Assembly: GCA_020852775.1 (NCBI GenBank)
Contig: JADZAD010000166.1
Coordinates: 1-5,230 of the forward strand
From: Anaerolineae bacterium
GTDB lineage: Bacteria > Chloroflexota > Anaerolineae > Aggregatilineales > UBA3940
Direction of reading: 5' to 3'
Length of the DNA stretch: 5,230 nt
Numbering within the stretch: the stretch's first letter is position 1; each line of letters begins with the position of its first letter. Positions 1 through 5,079 of this stretch are shown piece after piece. A program made the translations under genes and the position numbers. Under the pieces are notes generated by a model. It had not been told where the DNA came from, searched no databases, and saw nothing but the letters and a program-made list of their open reading frames with translations.

Positions 1-464
1 TCGACCAGGCCGCCCGGCGGTGGGCGTTCGATACAGGCTGGCACACGCTTGACCTTGCCTGCGGAAGTGGCGAAGCGACACTGGCTCTGCAGGCGCTCGG
101 GTTCACGCATATCACCGGTTGCGACCCGTATACGGGGGAGGCCTACACCCGGCGCACAGGGCGGATCACCGCCCCGTGCCGCTTTGAGCAGATCGCTGCG
201 CAGGGTCTGCCGGGGGTTCTGCCTTATGACCTAGTCGTGTGCAGCTTCGCCCTGCATCTTGTCGCCCCGTCACGGCTGCCCGCACTGGCCTACCGGCTGG
301 CTGAGGGCGCGACACGGCTGCTGGTCATCAGCCCGCACAAGCGTCCGCAGATCAAGCCTGAATGGGGATGGCAGGTTATCGGGGAATTCGTCCACGAGCG
401 GGTGCGGACACGCTTCTACCACAGTGCGGTACAATCAGGGTCACTAAATACCATGTCCGGTTGA
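1..464 (+). CDS. Class I SAM-dependent methyltransferase, 5'-truncated by window edge
   Basis: An open frame runs from base 3 to a TGA at 462-464, giving 153 residues of a protein whose start lies before the window. Counting from base 3, residues 16-23 read LDLACGSG, the glycine-rich motif I that binds S-adenosylmethionine in Rossmann-fold methyltransferases. Asp41 in GCDPY fits the acidic residue after strand 2 that holds the ribose. YDLVVCSFALHLV at 75-87 fits motif IV. The tail carries HKRPQIKPEWGW and ERVRTRFY, which I associate with small stand-alone methyltransferases of about 200 residues, so roughly 40-50 N-terminal residues are probably missing. No fused targeting domain is visible, so the substrate cannot be named. 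It is expected to be cytoplasmic. The next gene starts 27 bp after the stop on the same strand, so the two may be co-transcribed. Confidence 0.82.
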   Translation, partial: DQAARRWAFDTGWHTLDLACGSGEATLALQALGFTHITGCDPYTGEAYTRRTGRITAPCRFEQIAAQGLPGVLPYDLVVCSFALHLVAPSRLPALAYRLAEGATRLLVISPHKRPQIKPEWGWQVIGEFVHERVRTRFYHSAVQSGSLNTMSG

Positions 465-491
465 CCTATTCTGCAAACGAACATTCACCAG

Positions 492-1394
492 ATGATGACT
501 CTCCCTTTCAGTAAGCCCGGCACCTTCTACAAGGGCAACCTGCATACCCATTCCACCCTGTCAGACGGTTCGATCTCACCTGAGCAGGTTTGCGACTTCT
601 ACCGGGAGGCGGGCTACGATTTCCTTGCGCTGACCGATCACTTCCTCGAACGCTACAACTGGCCGATTGCCGATACACGCCCCTTCCGCACGAAGGGCTT
701 CACCACCCTGCCCGGCGCGGAACTGCACACCGGCGAGACGACGTTTGGCGGCATGTGGCACATCCTCGCCGTCGGGCTGCCGGAGGACTTCGCTCCGGCT
801 GCGCCGGACGAGACTGGCCCCGAACTGGCTTATCGCGCGATGAAGAGCGGTGCTTATGTCGCCGTCGCCCACCCGGCGTGGTATACGCTGACCGAAGCGG
901 ATATCACTTCCCTCGGCCAACTCCACGCGATAGAGGTGTTCAATGGCACGTCGGTGGATAGCAACGACCGGGCTGACTCGTGGCATATCACCGATATCAT
1001 GCTCTCGCAAGGGTGGCGTTACACTATCTGCGCAACAGACGACGCGCATTTTCACCCTCACCGGCACGACGCCGGGCTGGGCTGGGTATATGTCAAGGCA
1101 CGGCGGCTCGACCCGCGCGCCATCGTCGAGGCGCTCAAGCGGGGCGACAGCTATTCTAGCACCGGGCCGCAGATTCATGACATCGCCTTTGCCGGTGGGA
1201 ATCGCATCGTGGTGCGCTGCTCGCCCGCCGACCGCGTCTACCTCACCGGGCAGGGTGCGGCGGCACGGCATGCCTATGGGCCGGGCCTGCGTGAGGCAGA
1301 GTTCAGCCTGCGGAACTTCGACAGCCCGTACTGCCGGGTGACGGTGCGCGACGCGCAGGGCAAACGGGCGTGGTCAAACCCGATATGGCTGTAG
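492..1394 (+). CDS. PHP-domain metallohydrolase, CehA/McbA-like
   Basis: This 300-residue protein is a polymerase-and-histidinol-phosphatase (PHP) domain metal-dependent phosphoesterase or hydrolase. The metal-ligand motifs appear in order: N16-L-H18-T-H20-S with D25-G, L47-T-D49-H50, E77 in GAELHTG, H90 in WHILAVG, H127-P-A-W and D183-D-A-H186. All expected ligands are present, so a di- or trinuclear metal centre looks intact. The C-terminal part (about 215-300) has STGPQI, VRCSPADRVYLTG, LREAEFSL and a terminal RAWSNPIWL. I recognise these from stand-alone CehA/McbA-type PHP proteins, where a small beta domain follows the catalytic barrel. No signal peptide or membrane segment is seen. The start is uncertain by one codon (ATG-ATG at 492 and 495), and no clear Shine-Dalgarno sequence precedes it. 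The natural substrate cannot be read from the sequence; family members act on phosphoesters, carbamates and related esters. Confidence 0.88.
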   Translation: MMTLPFSKPGTFYKGNLHTHSTLSDGSISPEQVCDFYREAGYDFLALTDHFLERYNWPIADTRPFRTKGFTTLPGAELHTGETTFGGMWHILAVGLPEDFAPAAPDETGPELAYRAMKSGAYVAVAHPAWYTLTEADITSLGQLHAIEVFNGTSVDSNDRADSWHITDIMLSQGWRYTICATDDAHFHPHRHDAGLGWVYVKARRLDPRAIVEALKRGDSYSSTGPQIHDIAFAGGNRIVVRCSPADRVYLTGQGAAARHAYGPGLREAEFSLRNFDSPYCRVTVRDAQGKRAWSNPIWL

Positions 1395-1456
1395 AGCTAC
1401 CCAACGCCTTCCGATACAATCACCTCTTACAGGGTACGAACACAGCAGCAGTGGCC

Positions 1457-1463
1457 AGAGGAG
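1457..1463 (+). promoter_or_regulatory. Ribosome binding site deciding the start of the molybdopterin oxidoreductase
   Basis: AGAGGAG at 1457-1463 lies 8 bases before ATG 1472. The longer in-frame options (GTG 1370 and ATG 1385, both overlapping the end of the PHP gene) have no comparable signal and would add about 30 residues absent from the usual family start. ATG 1472 is therefore preferred. Confidence 0.7.
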
Positions 1464-1471
1464 CAGGAAAG

Positions 1472-2092
1472 ATGTTTGACAGGGCGCGGCGTGATCTTGA
1501 AGCACAGATGGATCGTGAAGGGCGGCTGCCGCCCGGACAGTCGCTGACGTTGAAGTTCCCGGTGCTGCACTACGGGCCGTCAGCGGAAATCGACCGGGAT
1601 ACGTGGACGCTGCGTGCCTTCGGGCTGGTAGATCAGGAGCGGACATGGGGCTGGGCGCAGTTCAGCGCCCTGCCGACCGCGGCCGTCACCTGTGACATCC
1701 ACTGTGTAACACGCTGGAGCAAGTTTGACACCGTCTGGGAAGGCGTCCCGTTCCGTGAGTTCGTCAAGGTGGCGGGGGTAAAACCCGAAGCGAGATTAGT
1801 GATCGCGCACTGCGCCTACGGCTTCACTACCAGTGTCCCGCTTGAGCTGATGCTGGATGATGACGTGCTGCTGGCCTATAAGTTCGATGGCAGGCCGCTC
1901 GAACAGGATCACGGCTACCCGGTACGGACGCTGGTGCCCAAGAAGTACTTCGGGAAGAGCGCCAAGTGGCTGCTCGCGCTGGAGTTCACGGCGGAGGATC
2001 GCCTCGGCTTCTGGGAGCAGGCCGGATACAACAACAACGCCGACCCGTTCAGAGAGGAACGCTACGCCGGGCGCAGCGGCGGCCTGTGGTAA
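1472..2092 (+). CDS. Sulfite-oxidase-fold molybdopterin-dependent oxidoreductase
   Basis: This 206-residue protein belongs to the oxidoreductase molybdopterin-binding domain family (PF00174; sulfite oxidase/MsrP fold). It begins with a basic segment and then RLPPGQSLTLKFPVLHYG (18-35), typical of a small cytoplasmic branch. The core motif CDIHCVTRWS (74-83) holds Cys78, the expected molybdenum-ligating cysteine, followed by the WEGVPF segment. CAYGFTTSVPLE and HGYPVRTLVPKKYFGKSAKW fit the cofactor-binding and dimer-facing parts. The C-terminus has FWEQAGYNNNADPF and RYAGR, also usual in this branch. There is no twin-arginine signal peptide, no heme domain and no membrane partner (MsrQ) nearby, so it is unlikely to be a periplasmic methionine-sulfoxide reductase. 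Electron donor and substrate are unknown. It lies 77 bp after the PHP stop and is followed at once by a terminator hairpin. A TACAAT at 1415-1420 could be a -10 box, but no good -35 accompanies it. Confidence 0.88.
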   Translation: MFDRARRDLEAQMDREGRLPPGQSLTLKFPVLHYGPSAEIDRDTWTLRAFGLVDQERTWGWAQFSALPTAAVTCDIHCVTRWSKFDTVWEGVPFREFVKVAGVKPEARLVIAHCAYGFTTSVPLELMLDDDVLLAYKFDGRPLEQDHGYPVRTLVPKKYFGKSAKWLLALEFTAEDRLGFWEQAGYNNNADPFREERYAGRSGGLW

Positions 2093-2102
2093 GGCGTAAA
2101 GA

Positions 2103-2129
2103 CAGGGGCGGCCAGTGTGGCCGCCCCTG
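2103..2129. terminator. Bidirectional intrinsic-type terminator between convergent genes
   Basis: CAGGGGCGGCC (2103-2113), a 5-base loop and GGCCGCCCCTG (2119-2129) form a perfect 11-bp GC-rich hairpin. It begins 10 bases after the oxidoreductase stop and 7 bases beyond the rsgA stop on the other strand. On the plus strand GATTTCT follows; on the minus strand TCTTTA follows. Both T-tracts are short, so termination may be partial or factor-assisted, but the position between two convergent stop codons strongly supports a shared terminator. Confidence 0.85.
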
Positions 2130-2136
2130 CTGATTT

Positions 2137-3114
2137 CTAGCAGCGGTAGTAAACTTCCTCCGCCTCCTCACGCAGCCGCAGGTAGCTCTCGTAGCGTTCC
2201 TGCAGCACCTCACCGCTCTCTACCGCCTCACGCACGGCACAGCCAGGTTCATTCTCGTGGCGGCAGTCCTTGAAACGGCACTGGTCGATCCGGTCGCGGA
2301 TTTCCGGGAAGTAGCCATCAATTTCGCTTGGCTCGATATTGTACAGCCCGATCGAACGGATACCGGGCGTGTCAGCGACATAGCCTCCTCCGTTCAGTGC
2401 ATACAGTTCCGGCGCGACGGTCGTATGCCGCCCCTTGGTTGTCGCCTCACTGACGGTGCGCGCGGCCAACCCTAACCCCGGTTGAATAGCATTCAGCAGG
2501 CTGCTCTTGCCCACACCGGAGGGCCCGGTCAGGGCGGAAATCTGGTCTTTCAGGAGCGCCCGCAGTTCATCGACCCCGGTTCCGGTAACCGCGCTCGTGT
2601 AGCACACAGGGTAGCCCAGCGTTTCATAGATACCAAACATCGCGCGGGCTTCATGCTCACCGACAAGATCGACCTTATTCGCGCAGATCACAGCCGGGAT
2701 ACCTGCACGCTCGCTGATCACCAGCATGCGATCCACCGCCTTGAGGTGCGGCGCCGGCAGGGCGCAGGCGAACACCAGCACGATCTGGTCGGGGTTCGCG
2801 ATGATAACCTGCCCACGATCGAACAGCCGATCCGCCCCGCGCCCCTCCGCAGAGGGCTTCTGCCGGATGAAGGCATGCTCCCGCGGGGAAATAGTCTCAA
2901 TCGTGCCGGATCCGTCCGGCTGGACCAGCACCTCTACCCGGTCACCGATCGTCACCGGGTCAGCTTCCAGTCGGGCCTGGAGCAGCCGCTTGCGTACCTG
3001 CGAAACCACCAGGCCATGGTCAGCCGTCTGAACGGTGAAGAACCCGCTCTGTGCTTTGACGACCAACCCTCTCACGATTATCTTCTGAGCATCCAAAAAC
3101 CGTTTGTCTCCCAT
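2137..3114 (-). CDS. rsgA: Ribosome small-subunit-dependent GTPase A (RsgA/YjeQ)
   Basis: This 325-residue protein is the circularly permuted GTPase that helps late maturation of the 30S subunit. An N-terminal OB-fold (about 12-80; GDRVEV at 57-62) precedes the G domain. The GTPase motifs come in permuted order: N146-K-V-D149 (G4), S174-A175 (G5), G197-P-S-G-V-G-K203-S204 (G1), TKGRHTT at 226-232 (G2/switch I) and D248-T-P-G251 (G3). A C-terminal zinc-binding knuckle has C279, C284, H286 and C292. All hallmark residues are present and the length is normal. It acts in the cytoplasm at the 30S decoding region, and family members are inhibited by (p)ppGpp. The ATG at 3112-3114 has only a weak purine-rich stretch before it, but the N-terminal length fits. 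It is transcribed divergently from the c-di-AMP receptor genes and converges on the molybdopterin gene. Confidence 0.97.
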   Translation of the reverse strand: MGDKRFLDAQKIIVRGLVVKAQSGFFTVQTADHGLVVSQVRKRLLQARLEADPVTIGDRVEVLVQPDGSGTIETISPREHAFIRQKPSAEGRGADRLFDRGQVIIANPDQIVLVFACALPAPHLKAVDRMLVISERAGIPAVICANKVDLVGEHEARAMFGIYETLGYPVCYTSAVTGTGVDELRALLKDQISALTGPSGVGKSSLLNAIQPGLGLAARTVSEATTKGRHTTVAPELYALNGGGYVADTPGIRSIGLYNIEPSEIDGYFPEIRDRIDQCRFKDCRHENEPGCAVREAVESGEVLQERYESYLRLREEAEEVYYRC

Positions 3115-3126
3115 TCCGCTCTGGCC

Positions 3127-3132
3127 AGTATT
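3127..3132 (-). promoter_or_regulatory. Candidate -10 box of rsgA
   Basis: On the minus strand AATACT (3132 down to 3127) is followed by 12 bases and then the rsgA ATG. A start of transcription about 7 bases after the box would leave a 5' leader of only about 5 bases. No convincing -35 is seen at 15-18 bp; that region overlaps the near arm of the inverted repeat at 3152-3176, so transcription may depend on an activator. Confidence 0.35.
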
Positions 3133-3151
3133 TCACCGCCAGGACAATGAA

Positions 3152-3176
3152 ATGCCACAGGAAGATGCTGTGGCAT
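3152..3176. repeat. Perfect 9-bp inverted repeat in the rsgA / c-di-AMP receptor gap
   Basis: ATGCCACAG (3152-3160) and CTGTGGCAT (3168-3176) are exact reverse complements separated by seven bases, GAAGATG. No T-run follows on either strand. If the promoters proposed here are right, the element is not inside either transcript, so a dimeric-regulator operator is more likely than a terminator. It would sit at roughly -33 to -57 relative to the presumed rsgA start. The rest of the 232-bp gap shows only a 10-bp palindrome, CCTGATCAGG (3255-3264), and no recognisable gene. Confidence 0.55.
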
Positions 3177-3333
3177 ACAAGGGCAGCAGTTTCAACGAGA
3201 ACGCTCACGTTTCACACCGCACGAACGAGCGCATGGCGCCCCTGCAACGCCGGGCCTGATCAGGTACGGCCTGCGGGAAAGGTAGCATCAAAGCGGATCG
3301 CTGTCAACCTGCTTCCACAGGCAGAAATTGGGG

Positions 3334-3339
3334 TATACT
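3334..3339 (+). promoter_or_regulatory. -10 box of the c-di-AMP receptor operon
   Basis: TATACT at 3334-3339 matches the TATAAT consensus in five of six positions, with GGG in front. Only 7 bases separate it from ATG 3347, so transcription would be expected to begin at or next to the A of the start codon, giving a leaderless mRNA. The -35 region is poor (CTTCCA at 3312-3317 with a 16-bp spacer is the best I find). Confidence 0.55.
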
Positions 3340-3346
3340 GGTTTAC

Positions 3347-3673
3347 ATGAAACTACTCATCGCGATCGTTCAGGATATTGACGCAGACGCTGCCGGACGG
3401 GGGCTGACCGACGAGGGCTTCAGTGTCACTCGGATCGGCTCAACCGGAGGGTTCTTTCGCCAGGGCAACGTCACGCTGCTCTGCGGCACGCCCGACGATC
3501 GGGTCGAGGATGCGCTTGACGTCCTCAAGCGTACCTGCGAGCCGCGCACCCGGACCATTCCGCTGAACATTGATGCGTCTGAGATGCTGCTCACAGCCGG
3601 GCCGACGCGCGAGATCCGGGTGGGGGGCGCGACCGTGTTCATCTTCGATGTCGAGCGTTTCGCGCGGTATTAG
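3347..3673 (+). CDS. Cyclic-di-AMP receptor (DarA/PstA/YaaQ family), paralog 1
   Basis: This 108-residue protein belongs to the PF06153 family, PII-like trimeric proteins that bind cyclic di-AMP. It opens with MKLLIAIVQDIDAD and carries the diagnostic FSVTRIGSTGGFFRQGN (25-41), with T28, G35-F36-F37, N41 and G47 at the places used for ligand binding in characterised DarA/PstA proteins. It ends in VGGATVFIFDVERF (92-105), the strand and C-terminal segment that close the binding pocket. Length is normal for the family (about 105-110). Val42 replaces the Thr of the common GNTT motif. Residues 24 and 26, often Asn and Arg in Firmicutes members, are Gly and Ser. It shares about 60% identity by eye with the next gene and is three residues longer near 82-87. 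There is no Shine-Dalgarno sequence before ATG 3347. The downstream target of the receptor is unknown; no adenylate cyclase or potassium transporter gene is in the window. Confidence 0.93.
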   Translation: MKLLIAIVQDIDADAAGRGLTDEGFSVTRIGSTGGFFRQGNVTLLCGTPDDRVEDALDVLKRTCEPRTRTIPLNIDASEMLLTAGPTREIRVGGATVFIFDVERFARY

Positions 3674-3706
3674 CAGGGCTCGGCAGGCTGCCCTGGCTAT
3701 CAGGGC
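3674..3706 (+). other. Competing short hairpins between the two receptor genes
   Basis: Directly after the stop of the first receptor gene, CAGGGC (3674-3679), GCCCTG (3690-3695) and CAGGGC (3701-3706) occur in a row. The middle arm can pair with either neighbour (6 bp each, loops of 10 and 5 bases), so the two stems exclude each other. Further small pairings overlap (GGCA/TGCC at 3682-3692, TGGCT/AGCCA at 3694-3712). No T-tract follows. The structure could set mRNA stability or partial termination between the genes, or be a chance effect of GC-rich sequence. Confidence 0.3.
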
Positions 3707-3732
3707 CAGCCATCTGACTCTTCTCAGCACCG

Positions 3733-3738
3733 AGGAGG
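3733..3738 (+). promoter_or_regulatory. Strong ribosome binding site of receptor paralog 2
   Basis: AGGAGG at 3733-3738, within GAGGAGG, lies 9 bases before ATG 3748. This is a near-ideal Shine-Dalgarno sequence and contrasts with paralog 1, which has none. Confidence 0.8.
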
Positions 3739-3747
3739 ACTCTTCTG

Positions 3748-4065
3748 ATGAAAATGCTGCTCGCAGTGATCCAGGACGTTGACGCGGATGCCACGATCAA
3801 GGCGCTGACTGATGCCAGTTTCAGCGTAACGCGCATCGGAACAACGGGTGGATTTTTCCGCCAGGGAAATACCACGCTTCTATGCGGCACTGACGACCAC
3901 AAGGTGAACCAGGTCCTCGACATACTGAAGTCTACCTGCCAGACCCGTACCGAGACCGTCGCCTTCAATGTCCACCCGTCACATATGATGCCGGTCGTGC
4001 GTGAAGTCGAAGTCGGCGGCGCTACGGTCTTCGTCTTCAACGTCGAACGCTTCGAGCACTTCTAG
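3748..4065 (+). CDS. Cyclic-di-AMP receptor (DarA/PstA/YaaQ family), paralog 2
   Basis: This second, tandem member of the PF06153 family has 105 residues. It keeps the full consensus FSVTRIGTTGGFFRQGNTTLLCG (25-47), including T28, T32-T33, G34-G35-F36-F37, N41-T42-T43 and G47, and ends with VEVGGATVFVFNVERF (87-102). It is thus closer to the family consensus than paralog 1, which has Ser32 and Val42. Both paralogs share Cys46 and Cys64. The loop before the last strand (about 74-86), which differs in sequence and length between the copies, corresponds to the variable loop thought to mediate output in this family. It lies 74 bp after paralog 1 with its own strong ribosome binding site and no obvious separate promoter, so the two are probably one operon formed by gene duplication. 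Homotrimers are usual in the family; mixed trimers are possible. Its stop is only 22 bp from that of the convergent SDR gene. Confidence 0.94.
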   Translation: MKMLLAVIQDVDADATIKALTDASFSVTRIGTTGGFFRQGNTTLLCGTDDHKVNQVLDILKSTCQTRTETVAFNVHPSHMMPVVREVEVGGATVFVFNVERFEHF

Positions 4066-4087
4066 GCCAGCACCTCCACCTGGTCCG

Positions 4088-4849
4088 TCAGCGGATCAGG
4101 TCTTCAAGGTCGAGCAGCCCTTCACCCCCATCAACGTGGAGGGCAGCCCCGGTGATGAACTCATTCTGAACCAGCGACAGCACCGCCTGTGCCACATAGG
4201 CGGTGCCGTCACCCTGATGCGGAAGCGGCAGCGCCCCGACAATCTGCTTCCAGCGTTCATCCGGCATACCTGACGGCCGGAGCACCGGCCCCGGGATGAC
4301 TGCGTTGACGCGGATGCGGTTCGGCGCAAGCGCTTTGGCGGAGACACGGGTAAGCATCAGCAGGCCAGCGTTGCTGATGGCATGCTCCGGATAGGATGCC
4401 CACGGTCGCTCACCGATGGTATCCGCAATGTTGATAATAGACCCGGTGATCTCCTGCGAGAGCATCAGCCGGGCCGCGCGCTGGCTGCACAGGAACGGCG
4501 CGCGCAGGTTGACCGCGATCCCCGCGTCCCACTCTTCCAGGCTCAGGTCGAGGAAGCCGCGCCGGGTAAACGCTGAGGCGCTGTTGACCAGGATATCCAG
4601 CCGCCCGAAGGTCTGCTGGACTGCATTGAAGAGATGCCGGATTTCGTCCGGGTCGGCGAGGTCGGCGCGGATAGCTTCAGCGCGGATGCCAGGCCTGCGG
4701 ATCAGATCAAGCGTCTCAAGTGCCTCCTGATCGCTGGTGTGGTAATGAATAGCGACGGACGCACCCGCCCGGGCCAGCGCGAACGCAATGCCGCGCCCTA
4801 CACGCCGGGCTGCTCCTGTCACCAGTGCGACTTTCCCCCGAAGGCTCAT
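4088..4849 (-). CDS. SDR-family oxidoreductase, pteridine-reductase-like, with altered catalytic motif
   Basis: This 253-residue classical short-chain dehydrogenase/reductase has KVALVTGAARRVGRGIA (6-22), the Rossmann cofactor motif TGxxxRxG with Arg15-Arg16. That form favours NADPH and is common in pteridine-reductase-like members (FolM/PTR1). ADL (62-64), NSAS (89-92, replacing the usual NNAG/NNAS), VNLRAPF (113-119) and IRVNAVIPGPVL (179-190) follow, and HVDGG (238-242) ends the fold. In the active-site segment, INIAD has Asp143 where most SDRs have Ser, as in PTR1. The expected YxxxK reads HAISN, with His156 and Asn160 in place of Tyr and Lys; Tyr153 lies three residues upstream. Activity is therefore uncertain. 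The start at 4849 is chosen for a GAGGAGG site 10 bases upstream and normal family length. An upstream in-frame ATG at 4912 would add 21 residues rich in Gln, Arg and Pro. The substrate is unknown. Confidence 0.88.
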   Translation of the reverse strand: MSLRGKVALVTGAARRVGRGIAFALARAGASVAIHYHTSDQEALETLDLIRRPGIRAEAIRADLADPDEIRHLFNAVQQTFGRLDILVNSASAFTRRGFLDLSLEEWDAGIAVNLRAPFLCSQRAARLMLSQEITGSIINIADTIGERPWASYPEHAISNAGLLMLTRVSAKALAPNRIRVNAVIPGPVLRPSGMPDERWKQIVGALPLPHQGDGTAYVAQAVLSLVQNEFITGAALHVDGGEGLLDLEDLIR

Positions 4850-4859
4850 CGGCTGGCGT

Positions 4860-4866
4860 CCTCCTC
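4860..4866 (-). promoter_or_regulatory. Ribosome binding site deciding the SDR start
   Basis: On the minus strand GAGGAGG (4866 down to 4860) lies 10 bases before the ATG at 4849-4847. It favours this start over the in-frame ATG at 4912, which has no such signal. Confidence 0.65.
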
Positions 4867-4923
4867 GATTCTGGCTGCGTGGATGTGGTTGTAGCTGCAC
4901 GGGCGCGATCATTAACTACGCAC

Positions 4924-4952
4924 AGTATAACCTACGCCTGCGACCGTGTCCG
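4924..4952 (-). promoter_or_regulatory. Promoter of the SDR gene
   Basis: On the minus strand CGGACA (4952-4947; four of six matches to TTGACA) and TATACT (4929-4924; five of six matches to TATAAT) are separated by exactly 17 bp. Transcription would begin near 4917, giving a leader of about 68 bases to the preferred start at 4849 or only about 5 bases to the ATG at 4912. This is the best-formed two-box promoter in the window. Confidence 0.55.
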
Positions 4953-4992
4953 GACGAGCCTCAGCCCCGGGCGTTACCGGCACGGCGGTACA

Positions 4993-5031
4993 GGGTCAGA
5001 CGCTGCCCCCGGCATCCGCTGCGGCAGACCC
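4993..5031. other. Imperfect inverted repeat between the DUF2007 gene and the SDR promoter
   Basis: GGGTC (4993-4997) pairs with GACCC (5027-5031), and inside it CTGCC (5003-5007) can pair with GGCAG (5023-5027); the two pairings share one base and are separated by an asymmetric bulge. It lies 49-87 bases beyond the DUF2007 stop on the minus strand, where a terminator would be plausible, but no T-tract follows. The remainder of 4953-5079 shows no gene. Confidence 0.2.
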
Positions 5032-5079
5032 GGCCATAACATTCGTCATGCTGTCTGAGCAGGGAAAATCAGGTAAACG

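Noticed and set aside
405..435. Promoter-like CGGACA with TACAAT inside the methyltransferase 3' end
   Set aside because: The spacing is 19 bp and the boxes sit in coding sequence. A promoter for the PHP gene is possible, but the match is too weak to list.
461..489. TTGACC as a -35 for the PHP gene
   Set aside because: No acceptable -10 box lies at 15-19 bp. The nearest AT-rich hexamer is only 13 bp away.
576..1271. Long minus-strand open frame (231 codons) opposite the PHP gene
   Set aside because: It has no recognisable domain and an Arg-rich, low-complexity composition typical of the antisense frame of GC-rich coding sequence. The plus-strand frame has complete metal-binding motifs.
1370..1471. 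Extended N-terminus for the molybdopterin enzyme from GTG 1370 or ATG 1385
   Set aside because: These starts overlap the PHP gene end and lack a Shine-Dalgarno sequence. ATG 1472 has AGAGGAG at 8 bases and gives the usual family length.
2482..3150. Plus-strand open frame (222 codons) opposite rsgA
   Set aside because: It is a shadow of rsgA. Its translation shows no domain, and rsgA on the other strand has every GTPase motif.
3311..3319. DnaA-box-like TCCACA near the receptor promoter
   Set aside because: Only six of nine positions match the consensus and there is no cluster of boxes, so no replication origin is supported.
3147..3350. 67-codon plus-strand frame whose TGA overlaps the ATG of the first receptor gene
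   Set aside because: The overlap looks like translational coupling, but the frame starts inside the palindrome region, has no ribosome binding site or recognisable motif, and the -10 box at 3334-3339 lies within it. A real coding role is unlikely.
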